12,950 nucleotides of DNA, from contig CAMDOY010000072.1 of the NCBI GenBank assembly GCA_945903655.1, positions 1 to 12,950 on the forward strand. The letters run 5' to 3'. Source of the DNA: Rhizobium sp. Q54 (lineage in GTDB: Bacteria > Pseudomonadota > Alphaproteobacteria > Rhizobiales > Beijerinckiaceae). Under the pieces are notes generated by a model. It did not search any database, was not told the origin of the DNA, and saw nothing but the letters and a program-made list of their open reading frames with translations. Below, piece by piece: positions 1 to 7,420 of this stretch (positions are counted from its first letter, which is position 1; every line of letters begins with the position of its first letter). A program made the translations under genes and the position numbers.

Positions 1-273
1 CGCGACGCCCTGCCGCAAACGGGCTTCCAGATTTTTCGCCTGACGGATCGGCGCATCATGACCCTGAGCCCCTTCCGCCTGGGCGAGAACCCCAATGTGC
101 GCGTGGGTGTGGCGATGATCACCTCCGCCGAGGAGGCTCTGGCCCTCCACGAAAAAGCAGCGAACGAGATGTGGGAAAGCGCCCTCAAGGGGCAGGCCGC
201 AAGCAATTATCTACGCAGCCTGATTGCGGCGACGGAGGGCTCCGGTCCCGCGCGCCGCGCCGCTTCGCAATAA
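1..273 (+). CDS. Unrecognised protein, C-terminal 90 residues (5' end outside window)
   Basis: The frame is open from the first base and ends at a TAA at 271-273, so this is the tail of a longer gene. An internal ATG at 58 could start a 71-residue protein, but the reading frame continues upstream without a stop, so I read it as truncated by the window edge. I do not recognise the family. The visible part has a short beta-like stretch (VRVGVAMITS) followed by a long, Ala/Glu-rich helix, a pattern seen at the end of many cytoplasmic enzymes. There is no membrane segment. The next gene begins 27 bases downstream on the same strand, so the two are probably cotranscribed. No function is assigned. 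Confidence 0.6.
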   Translation, partial: RDALPQTGFQIFRLTDRRIMTLSPFRLGENPNVRVGVAMITSAEEALALHEKAANEMWESALKGQAASNYLRSLIAATEGSGPARRAASQ

Positions 274-300
274 AGACAGAGAACAAGACGGGAGTTCGAT

Positions 301-1287
301 ATGGCCAAACTCAAACTAACCCTGGCATGCGGCGACTATGAAATCATTCGCCCACTCAAGGAGGGAACGGTCCAGCCCGATGGCATCGAGCTTAACGTAC
401 TCACGGACATGGATTCCACCACGCGCCATTGGCGCTTCCTGCGCAATCAGGATTTCGATGTGGGCGAGGTCAGCTGCTCCTCCTATATCGCGTCCAAGGA
501 CAAGGGATTTCCGTTTGAGGCGATCCCGGTGTTTCTGCATCGTCGCTTCCGCCATGGTTTTGTGTTCATCAACACGACCAAGGGCATCAAGACGCCCAAG
601 GACCTCATTGGCCGCAAGGTTGGCCTCAAGCAATATCAATCGACCGCGATCCTGTGGCTGCGCGGCTTGCTCGACCATGAATATGGCGTGCCCTTTAAAT
701 CCATCGATTGGTATACGGAACTTGCCGAAGCCATCGACTTCACGCCCCCGCCCGGCCTGCGCCTGCAACGCATCCCCGATGACAAATCCATCGAGACCAT
801 GCTGGCGGAGGGCGAAGTTGACGCGCTGATCCATCCCGATCTTATTCAGCCTCTGGTGGATAAGGATCCTCGCGTTGGCCGCCTCTTTCCCAATTACAAG
901 GAAGAGGAGATGGCCTTCTTCCAGCGTACCGGCACCTTCCCCATCATGCATGTGATGGGGCTGAAGCAGGAGATCGTGGAGAAATATCCATGGGCCGCGA
1001 TGAACCTCTATCAGGCCTTCGAAAAGTCGAAGGACATCGCCATGAAGCGCATGGCCAATCCGCGCATCGCGCCGCTGGCCTGGTATCGCGAAGCCTGGGA
1101 AGCGCAGGAAGAGGTTCTGGGGCCGGATCCCTGGGAGTATGGGCTCACCGAACACAACGCCAAGCAGCTCGACCAGCTCGCCACCTTCGCCCACGAGCAG
1201 GGGCTGACCAATCGCAAGCTGACGCTCGATGAACTCTTCCTGCCGGTGTCGCAGGGTCACAAGCGCGGCAAGGTGTTTCGGATCTAA
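301..1287 (+). CDS. 4,5-dihydroxyphthalate decarboxylase (Pht5)-family protein
   Basis: A 328-residue protein resembling Pht5, 4,5-dihydroxyphthalate decarboxylase, which removes one carboxylate to give protocatechuate. The family shares the periplasmic-binding-protein fold, and many members are annotated as ABC transporter substrate-binding proteins. Support for the family is the length (Pht5 is about 330 residues), the N-terminal LTLACGDYE strand, the 'QPDGIELNVL' stretch and the 'DLIGRKVGLKQYQSTA' loop. There is no signal peptide: the protein starts MAKLKLTLACGDYE and goes straight into the first strand. It should therefore be cytoplasmic, which favours an enzyme over a transport component. 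The start is fixed by a good Shine-Dalgarno GGGAG at 290-294. The molybdenum hydroxylase genes follow after 54 bases on the same strand. The real substrate may be a different hydroxylated (hetero)aromatic dicarboxylate; family is confident, substrate is not. Confidence 0.82.
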   Translation: MAKLKLTLACGDYEIIRPLKEGTVQPDGIELNVLTDMDSTTRHWRFLRNQDFDVGEVSCSSYIASKDKGFPFEAIPVFLHRRFRHGFVFINTTKGIKTPKDLIGRKVGLKQYQSTAILWLRGLLDHEYGVPFKSIDWYTELAEAIDFTPPPGLRLQRIPDDKSIETMLAEGEVDALIHPDLIQPLVDKDPRVGRLFPNYKEEEMAFFQRTGTFPIMHVMGLKQEIVEKYPWAAMNLYQAFEKSKDIAMKRMANPRIAPLAWYREAWEAQEEVLGPDPWEYGLTEHNAKQLDQLATFAHEQGLTNRKLTLDELFLPVSQGHKRGKVFRI

Positions 1288-1321
1288 AGCCGTAGCCGCC
1301 CGATCTGCACATACAGCGCAC

Positions 1322-1334
1322 CTCGAAATTCGAG
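1322..1334. promoter_or_regulatory. 13-bp perfect palindrome just upstream of the FAD-subunit gene
   Basis: CTCGAA-A-TTCGAG is a perfect inverted repeat ending 7 bases before the ATG at 1342. It covers the only Shine-Dalgarno-like bases (GAG at 1332-1334). It could be a DNA operator or, as RNA, a small CTCG/CGAG hairpin that hides the ribosome site. The role is inferred only from symmetry and position. Confidence 0.35.
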
Positions 1335-1341
1335 ACCCAAC

Positions 1342-2193
1342 ATGAAGCTGCCAGACTTCGACTATCACAGCCCCACCAGCCTCGATGAGGCGATCACCCT
1401 CATGGCCACGCCCAATGCGCGGGTGCTGGCGGGCGGGCAGAGCCTGCTGCCCATCATGGCCTTCCGCCTCGCCGCGCCCTCCGCGCTTGTGGATCTGCGC
1501 AAGATCAAAGGCCTCGACAAGATCGAGATCACGCAGGACGCTATTCATCTTGGCCCCATGGTGCGCTGGCGCGATGTGGAGCGTCACGAAGGGCTCGCCG
1601 CCGCGCTGCCATTGCTCACGCAGGCCATGGAGCATGTGGCCCATTATCAGATTCGGAATCGCGGCACGGTGGGCGGCAGCCTCGCCCATGCGGATCCCGC
1701 AGCCGAATTTCCCGGCATCGCCGTGACCTGCGATGCGCGCATTCATCTGGCGGGCGCCAACGGCAAGCGCGTGGTGGCGGCGGGTGATTTGTTTGTCGGT
1801 CCGCTGGAAACCTGCCTGCAGGATGGGGAAATCATCACCTCCATCGAATTGCCCCGCTGGCCGCAGGCGCGGCGCTGGGCCTTTGAAGAATTCTCCCAGC
1901 GGCGCGGCGATTTCGCGCTGGCGGGGATCGCGCTCTTCTATGATCTTGATGGCGAGCGCCGCGCGCAAAATGTCCACATCGGCGTCATCGGCGCCACGGA
2001 TCGGCCGCGCCGCCTGCCCGGCGCCGAGGCGGCGCTCAATGGTCAGGCCCTCAGCGATGAGGTGATCGCGAAGGCCTGCGCTGCGGCTTGCGCTGAAGTC
2101 GATCCGCCCACTGATATCCATGGATCCGCCGAATACCGGCGGTCTCTTGTCGGCACGCTGTTGCAGCGCGCCCTTGTCAAAGCGTCCAGCTGA
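1342..2193 (+). CDS. Molybdenum hydroxylase FAD-binding (medium) subunit, CoxM/CutM type
   Basis: A 283-residue FAD subunit of a xanthine dehydrogenase/CO dehydrogenase-family enzyme. It passes electrons from the [2Fe-2S] subunit via FAD to an external acceptor. The two flavin-binding signatures are present: AGGQS at residues 30-34 and TVGGSLAHADP at 109-119. The length is typical of CoxM-like subunits (about 280-290) and too short for the 4-hydroxybenzoyl-CoA reductase beta subunit, which carries an extra iron-sulfur insertion. The start gives the standard N-terminus (MKLPDFDYHSP), but its ribosome-binding site is weak and lies inside a palindrome. The stop TGA at 2191-2193 is 10 bases before the next ATG, so the genes are tightly coupled. 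Cytoplasmic. Confidence 0.93.
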   Translation: MKLPDFDYHSPTSLDEAITLMATPNARVLAGGQSLLPIMAFRLAAPSALVDLRKIKGLDKIEITQDAIHLGPMVRWRDVERHEGLAAALPLLTQAMEHVAHYQIRNRGTVGGSLAHADPAAEFPGIAVTCDARIHLAGANGKRVVAAGDLFVGPLETCLQDGEIITSIELPRWPQARRWAFEEFSQRRGDFALAGIALFYDLDGERRAQNVHIGVIGATDRPRRLPGAEAALNGQALSDEVIAKACAAACAEVDPPTDIHGSAEYRRSLVGTLLQRALVKASS

Positions 2194-2203
2194 GGTGAAT
2201 GCG

Positions 2204-2689
2204 ATGTCCGTGCAATTCGTCGTCAATGGCCGCAAGGTCGAAGTAGATCCCCCGGCGCGCATGACGCTGGCCGATTGCCTGCGCCAGCAGGTGAAGCTCA
2301 CGGGCACCCATGTGGGGTGCGAGCACGGCGTCTGCGGCGCCTGCACGGTGATCGTGGATGGCGAGGCCATGCGCTCCTGCCTCATGCTGGCGGCGCAGGC
2401 TGACGGCGCCACCATCATGACCATCGAGGGCCTGTCTTCAGACGCGGAACTGACACCCCTGCAACTGGCTTTCAAGAAGAACCATGGGCTGCAATGCGGC
2501 TTCTGCACGCCGGGCGTGCTCATGACCCTGCATGCGCTGCTGACCCAGGAGCCCTATGCGAGTGAGGAGCGCATTCGCGATGTGCTCTCGGGCAATCTTT
2601 GCCGCTGCACAGGCTATATCCCGATCATCGAATCCGCCCTGGAGGCGCGCGCCGCCTATCAGGATCAAGCCCGGAGCGCCCAGGCATGA
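2204..2689 (+). CDS. Molybdenum hydroxylase [2Fe-2S] (small) subunit, CoxS/CutS type
   Basis: A 161-residue iron-sulfur subunit that relays electrons from the molybdenum site to FAD. The N-terminal plant-ferredoxin-like domain holds the first cluster with Cys39, Cys44, Cys47 and Cys59 (VGCEHGVCGACTV). The C-terminal helical domain holds the second with Cys98, Cys101, Cys133 and Cys135 (CGFCTPG and LCRCTGY). All eight ligands are present. The start at 2204 was chosen because it follows a Shine-Dalgarno GAGGTG at 2192-2197 and gives the normal family N-terminus; the frame is open further upstream but only by overlapping the preceding gene. It ends in an ATGA overlap (2686-2689) with the next gene, which implies translational coupling. 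Confidence 0.95.
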   Translation: MSVQFVVNGRKVEVDPPARMTLADCLRQQVKLTGTHVGCEHGVCGACTVIVDGEAMRSCLMLAAQADGATIMTIEGLSSDAELTPLQLAFKKNHGLQCGFCTPGVLMTLHALLTQEPYASEERIRDVLSGNLCRCTGYIPIIESALEARAAYQDQARSAQA

Positions 2690-4983
2690 GAACCGTCAAC
2701 ACCTATATCGGCAGCCCCGTCGAGCGCGTTGAAGACTATCGTTTCCTGCGCGGCGAAGGCCAATATGTCGGCGACCTCGTGCGCGAAGGGCAATGGCATG
2801 CAGCCTTTGTGCGCAGCCCCGTCGGACATGGCGTGATCAGGAATATCGATTGTTCGGCGGCCCTCGCCTGGCCCGGCGTGAAAGCGGTTCTCACGGCGGC
2901 GGATATCGAAGGCGAGATCCCCAAGATTCCCTTCCGCCGCCCCAACCCCACCATCGGGCCCTACGCGCAGCCGATCATCGCGAGCGGCAAGGTGCGTTAT
3001 TTCGGCGAACCTGTTGCGGTCATCCTTGCGGAGTCGGCGGAGATCGCCGAGGACGCGCTGGCGGCGATTGTGCTCGACATCGAGCAACTGCCCGCCGCCA
3101 TTGATCGCCAGACCTGCATGAGCGACAAGGTCGTGCTCTTCGATCATCCCGGCAGCAATATCGCCACCGTGTTTCATGCCAACAAGGGCGAAGTGGACGC
3201 CGCTTTCGCGGCTGCAGATGTGACGGTTCGCGGCCAGTTCTCCACCCAGCGCCAGACCGCCCTTCCCATGGAGACGCGCGGCCTGCTGGCGGAATGGGAT
3301 CCGAAGAGCAACCATCTCACTGTCTATGGCGCGGCCAAACTGCCCTTCTTCAATCGCAAGACCATGGCGGACCTGATGGGCCTGCCGGAGACCGCCGTCG
3401 ATTATATCGAGGTGGACGTTGGCGGGGGCTTCGGCGCGCGCGGCGAGTTCTACCCCGAAGATTTTCTCGTCGCCTTCGCCGCCCGCAAGTTCCACAAGCC
3501 CATACGCTGGATCGAGGATCGCCGCGAACATCTCACCGCCATCGGTCATTCCCGCGAAGCTGAATGCGATGTCGAGCTCGCCTTCAGCAAGGATGGAACC
3601 TTGCTGGGCATGCGCGGCGATCTCTTCGTCAATGTGGGCGCCTATGTGCGTCCCAATGGGATGACGCCCGTGCGCAACGCCGCGCAATTCATGTCCGGCC
3701 CCTATCGCATTCCCGCCATCCATCTGCAGGCCCACGCCTATGTCAGCAACAAGACGCCGGCGGGCACCTATCGCGGTCCCGGCCGCTATGAAGGCTCGTT
3801 CTTCATCGAGCGACTGATGGACCTTGGCGCGGCGCGCTTGGGGATGGATCGCCTCGCTCTGCGTCGACGCAATCTCGTGACCGATGCGGAAATGCCCTAT
3901 CCGCTGGCGCCGGTGTTGCCGAGCGATGGGCGCGCGGAAACCAATTGCGACAGCGGCGACTATCGCGTCTGTTTCGACAAATGTCTCGAGGAATTCGGCT
4001 GGGCGCAAAAAGCCGAGTTTGATGGCAAGTTGATTGATGGGCGTTACCATGGTCTGGGCATCGCTTGTTTCATCGAAGGCGGCGCCTCCGGCCCTTCGGA
4101 AACCGCGCGCATGGAAATCGAGGCGGATGGCTCGGTCGCTGTCTACGCGGGTTCATCCGCCATCGGGCAGGGCCTTGAGACCGTGCTTTCGCAGATCGCG
4201 GCGGATGCGCTGGAAATCTCCATCGACCGCATCAAGCTCTACCATGGCTCCACCACCTATCTGAAGGAAGGCTGGGGCTCCTATGGATCGCGCGCGACGG
4301 TCATGGGCGGCAGCGCGGTGATTGATGCGGCGACGAAGCTGCTGGAAGCTTTTAAAGTCGCAGCAGCGTCACGGCTGAAGCTTGATCCATCCGAACTCAC
4401 CATCGTGGACGGCGTGGCGCGGGCGAAGGATGGCCGCAGCGTGCCCTTTGACGAAGTGGCGAGCATGGAAATCAAGGCCGATGGTCGCTTCGACAACTGG
4501 AAGCCCACTTACTCCTACGGCACAAGCGCCGTGCATCTGGCGGTCGATCCCGGCACCGGCCATGTGGATGTCATCGACTATACGATTGTTGACGACGTCG
4601 GACGCATCATCAATCCCCTCACCCTGCATGGGCAGGTCACGGGCGCGGTGGTGCAGGGCTTTGGCAGCGCCTTCAGCGAAGAGTTGGTCTATGATGCAGA
4701 CGGCACGCTGCTGGTGGGCTCGCTCGCGGATTATCTGATCCCTGTGGCGACAGACTATCCCCATGTGCATTGTGTTTCCATGGAGTCTTTCCCCTCGCCC
4801 ATCAATCCGCTTGGGGCGAAGGGCGCGGGCGAAGGGGGGATCATTTCGGTTGGCGGCGCGGTCGCGAATGCGGTTGCTTCCGCCTTGCGCGATTTCGGCG
4901 TGCAGCCCTCGCGCATGCCGCTCAATCCGCAGCGCGTCTGGGAATTGATCCAGGATGGAAAGAAGGCGCTCGCTTCAACCTGA
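2686..4983 (+). CDS. Molybdenum hydroxylase molybdopterin-binding (large) subunit, form II CoxL-like
   Basis: A 765-residue catalytic subunit of the xanthine dehydrogenase/aldehyde oxidase family. It hydroxylates its substrate at a molybdenum-cytosine-dinucleotide centre, taking oxygen from water. Visible landmarks are the VGGGFG loop at residues 245-250, the active-site loop TYRGPGR at 361-367, the GQG motif at 495-497 that contacts the cofactor, and GAKGAGEGG near the C-terminus with the predicted catalytic base Glu716. The Cys-containing loop of true CO dehydrogenase (form I, AYxCSFR) is absent, so this is not a CO oxidiser; the loop is nearer to form II AYRGAGR but with Pro in place of Ala. 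The start is the ATG of an ATGA overlap with the preceding gene. Likely substrates are an aldehyde, aromatic carboxylate or N-heterocycle (inference). The stop codon lies inside a hairpin. Confidence 0.94.
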   Translation: MRTVNTYIGSPVERVEDYRFLRGEGQYVGDLVREGQWHAAFVRSPVGHGVIRNIDCSAALAWPGVKAVLTAADIEGEIPKIPFRRPNPTIGPYAQPIIASGKVRYFGEPVAVILAESAEIAEDALAAIVLDIEQLPAAIDRQTCMSDKVVLFDHPGSNIATVFHANKGEVDAAFAAADVTVRGQFSTQRQTALPMETRGLLAEWDPKSNHLTVYGAAKLPFFNRKTMADLMGLPETAVDYIEVDVGGGFGARGEFYPEDFLVAFAARKFHKPIRWIEDRREHLTAIGHSREAECDVELAFSKDGTLLGMRGDLFVNVGAYVRPNGMTPVRNAAQFMSGPYRIPAIHLQAHAYVSNKTPAGTYRGPGRYEGSFFIERLMDLGAARLGMDRLALRRRNLVTDAEMPYPLAPVLPSDGRAETNCDSGDYRVCFDKCLEEFGWAQKAEFDGKLIDGRYHGLGIACFIEGGASGPSETARMEIEADGSVAVYAGSSAIGQGLETVLSQIAADALEISIDRIKLYHGSTTYLKEGWGSYGSRATVMGGSAVIDAATKLLEAFKVAAASRLKLDPSELTIVDGVARAKDGRSVPFDEVASMEIKADGRFDNWKPTYSYGTSAVHLAVDPGTGHVDVIDYTIVDDVGRIINPLTLHGQVTGAVVQGFGSAFSEELVYDADGTLLVGSLADYLIPVATDYPHVHCVSMESFPSPINPLGAKGAGEGGIISVGGAVANAVASALRDFGVQPSRMPLNPQRVWELIQDGKKALAST

Positions 4984-4992
4984 AGCGAGCGC
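4966..4992. terminator. Bidirectional terminator hairpin between convergent genes
   Basis: A perfect 12-bp inverted repeat, GCGCTCGCTTCA (4966-4977) and TGAAGCGAGCGC (4981-4992), with a 3-base loop. It overlaps the stop codon of the Mo-subunit gene (4981-4983) and lies 8 bases from the stop of the convergent binding-protein gene. Read on the minus strand it is followed by a pyrimidine-rich run (CTTCTTTCC), so it fits a terminator best for the minus-strand gene. No U-run follows on the plus strand. Confidence 0.7.
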
Positions 4993-5000
4993 GCTGCGCC

Positions 5001-6020
5001 TCACCAACCCAGAATGGTCGCCGCCCGCTGCAGAATGGGCTTGGGGATCATGCTGGCGTCGCGAACCATTTGTTCGAGTTGCTCGCCGGTCTTGGGCCTG
5101 ATGTCGAAGGATTGTTTCTTCGCCTCCGCCATCAGCGCGGGGTCCTTCATCGTGGCTGCAAAGGCCTCGCGCAGGATCTTCATGCGCTCAGCGGGAACCT
5201 CTGGCGCAAGCCAATAGTTGTAGCCGATGGCGACGGGCAGGGTGACGAGGTTGGCGATTTGCCGATCCTCCTCGTTCTTCACGAGGTCTATCAGCAAAGG
5301 CACATTCGGCAGGTCCGGCTCCTTCTCGAAACCAACTTGAGTCAGGATGGAGATCTTGCGATCCCTCAGCCATTCCGGCCTTGTGCTGACGAGGCTTGAA
5401 TAGGCCCCGCCGCCCCGCCCCTCGACCTCGCCGCGCTCCAGCGCCAGGTTGCTTTCGTTGGTGCCGGTATAACCATTGATGATCTTGAATTTCGTGCCCA
5501 CCAGCGCATTCAGGATGGCGGGATAGATATTCGCGTCTGAGATGATGCCGCTGCCCGCCATGGAGGTTTCGAATTTCGTGGCGTCATCGATGGTCTTGGC
5601 GCGCGATGTGTTCCAGACATAAACCGTGTTGTTCGAATAGGCCATGCTGCCCAGCCAATTGAAGCGGGCCGGATCATATTGTGCGCCCTTGCCGCCCAGC
5701 AGTTGGAACATCGCCGCGCCCTGATTGACGGCGGCGATCACGGTCCCGTCCTTCGGGGCGATGGAATAGACGTGATTGGCGGCTCGCACCCCGCCGGCGC
5801 CCTCCATGTTCTGCACGATGACATTGGGCGATCCGGGAATGTGATGGCCGAGATATCGTGCCAGCAAGCGCGCATAAAGATCATATCCACCACCGGCGCC
5901 AAAGCCCACCACAAGCGTGATCGTCTTGCCCGCGAAAGAGGGCGCGGCCTCCTGCGCCTTGGCGGAGAAGGCGAGCGCGCTTGTGAACAAAGCCATCAAA
6001 ATGCGACTGGTTTTTTTCAT
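5001..6020 (-). CDS. TTT-type (TctC/Bug superfamily) solute-binding protein 1
   Basis: A 339-residue secreted binding protein. The signal peptide (MKKTSRILMALFTSALAFSAKA) has a predicted cut after Ala22. The mature start follows the superfamily pattern: strand KTITLVVGF, then a Gly-rich ligand loop GAGGGYD ending at Asp47, then LYARLLARYLG and IPGSPNVIVQNMEGAGG. It belongs to a divergent subgroup shared with the two genes at 6272 and 8270, not with the classical Bug protein at 11662. Such proteins bind organic acids in the periplasm for uptake with TctA/TctB or act in sensing; neither partner is visible here. The start at 6020 gives a clean signal peptide; ATG at 6026 is an alternative. The frame is open to 6158, but those extra 46 residues are not signal-like. 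Divergent from the next gene. Confidence 0.88.
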   Translation of the reverse strand: MKKTSRILMALFTSALAFSAKAQEAAPSFAGKTITLVVGFGAGGGYDLYARLLARYLGHHIPGSPNVIVQNMEGAGGVRAANHVYSIAPKDGTVIAAVNQGAAMFQLLGGKGAQYDPARFNWLGSMAYSNNTVYVWNTSRAKTIDDATKFETSMAGSGIISDANIYPAILNALVGTKFKIINGYTGTNESNLALERGEVEGRGGGAYSSLVSTRPEWLRDRKISILTQVGFEKEPDLPNVPLLIDLVKNEEDRQIANLVTLPVAIGYNYWLAPEVPAERMKILREAFAATMKDPALMAEAKKQSFDIRPKTGEQLEQMVRDASMIPKPILQRAATILGW

Positions 6021-6271
6021 CGTCATGGACCCCGGCGATTTGCGTCCAGTCTCCAGCGGTTTGCTGAAAATTGCAAGCACCTGTCGCGGCGCCTTCAAAG
6101 CATACAGATTGCGCGATGATGCGGCATGACTGACGTAAATAAAAGCTGCAGGCGTCAATGATTGAATGACGGAATATCACCGTCTGGTCGCATTCATCCT
6201 TGTCAGGCGATTTTTCATCATGATAGCTTATGACGTCGCGCAATGCTTCGCATGGCATAAGGTGGTCGTCG
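6021..6271. promoter_or_regulatory. Divergent control region between two solute-binding protein genes
   Basis: This 251-base region separates divergent starts and must hold promoters for both. Two symmetric elements stand out: a perfect 11-bp palindrome TCAAT-G-ATTGA at 6155-6165, and an inverted repeat GACGG-N7-CCGTC at 6168-6184 immediately beside it. They could form one composite operator for a regulator encoded outside the window. An AT-rich patch (GTAAATAAAA, about 6135-6144) lies beside them. On the minus strand TTGACG overlaps the palindrome and resembles a -35 box, but I find no convincing -10 at the right spacing. No gene is supported in this stretch. Confidence 0.45.
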
Positions 6272-7336
6272 ATGACACGCTATCGCAATCAATGGCTGAG
6301 GCGTCTTTCCACGGCCCTGGCTTTCGGCTCTTGCTGCTGGGCGACGTTGTCGCCAGCGCGGGCGGATGAGGTCTCCGATTTCTATCGCGGCAAAACGATC
6401 ACCCTCGTCGTCGGCTACAGCACGGGCGGCGGTTATGACATTTATGCGCGGGCCATCGCACGGCACATGGGCGAGCATATTCCCGGCGCGCCCAAGATGG
6501 TGGTTCAGAACATGCCGGGCGCGGGCAGCATCGCCTCCGCCAATTATCTTTACAACGTGGCCGCCAAGGACGGGACGGTCTTCGCCACCTTCGGGCGCGG
6601 CGTTCCCATGGAGCCGCTCATTGGCGTGGCCAGGGTGCAATATGACGCGAGCAAGTTTACCTGGATCGGCTCCGCCGCCAATGAGCTCAGCGTCTGCGCC
6701 GTCACGCAGAAGTCGCAGGTCAAGACTTGGGATGATGTGACTAGCAAGGAGGCCGCTGTGGGCGGCGAGGGGTCGGGCTCTGACCCCGACACCTACGCCA
6801 TGCTGGTGAAGGGCCTCTTTGGCGCGAAGTTTCGTCTTGTCACCGGTTACCCCGGCGGCAATGACATGACGCTCGCCATCGAGCGCGGCGAAATCGATGG
6901 CCGTTGCGGCTGGTCCTGGGGTTCCATCAAGGCCACGCGTCCGGACTGGATCAGCGGGCCCAATCGCCTCAACGTGCTGCTCGTCATGTCCACGGAGCGC
7001 AGCGAAGAATTGCCGGGCGTGCCGACCGTGCTGGAAAAGGCGACGACGGATCGTGATCGCGACGCCGTGCGGTTGATCGTCAGTCGGCAGGTGGTGGCGC
7101 GGCCCTTCGCGGCGCCGCCGGGCGTTCCACCCGCGCGCCGCGACGCCCTGCGCAAGGCCTTCATGGCGACGCTGAGTGATCCGGCTTTCCTGTCGGAGGC
7201 CAAGGCGCTCTCGCTTGAGCTATCGCCCTTGGGCGGCGCTGAGGTGGAGAAACTGATCATCGATCTCCATAATGCCCCCGCAGCCTCTATCGAGCACGCC
7301 AAGGCCACGATAGCCTCGGGCAATAGCGCGAAATAG
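6272..7336 (+). CDS. TTT-type (TctC/Bug superfamily) solute-binding protein 2
   Basis: A 354-residue secreted binding protein of the same subgroup as its divergent neighbour. The N-terminus carries basic residues, then a hydrophobic stretch and a predicted cut at ARA|DE after residue 31. The mature protein begins FYRGKTITLVVGYS and carries the ligand loop GGGYD ending at Asp56, then IYARAIARHMG and GAPKMVVQNMPGAGS. The start at 6272 is set by the Shine-Dalgarno AAGGTGG at 6259-6265; an ATG at 6230 in the same frame lacks one. Two adjacent cysteines (Cys21-Cys22) sit in the signal peptide, but the residues before them do not make a good lipobox. It leads a likely three-gene unit with the class II aldolase-family gene and a third binding protein. 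The ligand is probably an organic acid, identity unknown. Confidence 0.9.
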   Translation: MTRYRNQWLRRLSTALAFGSCCWATLSPARADEVSDFYRGKTITLVVGYSTGGGYDIYARAIARHMGEHIPGAPKMVVQNMPGAGSIASANYLYNVAAKDGTVFATFGRGVPMEPLIGVARVQYDASKFTWIGSAANELSVCAVTQKSQVKTWDDVTSKEAAVGGEGSGSDPDTYAMLVKGLFGAKFRLVTGYPGGNDMTLAIERGEIDGRCGWSWGSIKATRPDWISGPNRLNVLLVMSTERSEELPGVPTVLEKATTDRDRDAVRLIVSRQVVARPFAAPPGVPPARRDALRKAFMATLSDPAFLSEAKALSLELSPLGGAEVEKLIIDLHNAPAASIEHAKATIASGNSAK

Positions 7337-7343
7337 TGCAACG

Positions 7344-7360
7344 CGTCAGCTTGCCTGACG
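7344..7360 (+). terminator. Small hairpin after solute-binding protein 2
   Basis: CGTCAG (7344-7349) and CTGACG (7355-7360) form a 6-bp stem with a 5-base loop 7 bases after the stop codon, extendable by a G-U and a C-G pair. No U-run follows, so it is more likely an RNA-stabilising or partial-termination hairpin that lets the upstream binding protein be made in excess over the enzyme downstream. Weak evidence. Confidence 0.35.
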
Positions 7361-7420
7361 TGAAGCGTCGCCATCTTGAAGCAGCGGCGATTATGAAACC
7401 CGGATCTTCGGAGAGCCATC

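Noticed and set aside
316..2523. A 735-codon open frame on the minus strand opposite the Pht5-like and FAD-subunit genes
   Set aside because: It is antisense to three genes with clear family signatures; its translation is low-complexity and rich in Arg, Gly, Ala and His with no recognisable motif. Such long antisense frames are expected in GC-rich DNA.
2665..4050. A 461-codon minus-strand open frame opposite the Mo subunit
   Set aside because: Antisense shadow of a gene with all catalytic motifs intact; no ribosome site or family resemblance.
1342..4983. Carbon monoxide dehydrogenase (coxMSL)
   Set aside because: Gene order and subunits match, but the active-site loop lacks the Cys of form I CoxL, so CO oxidation is not supported.
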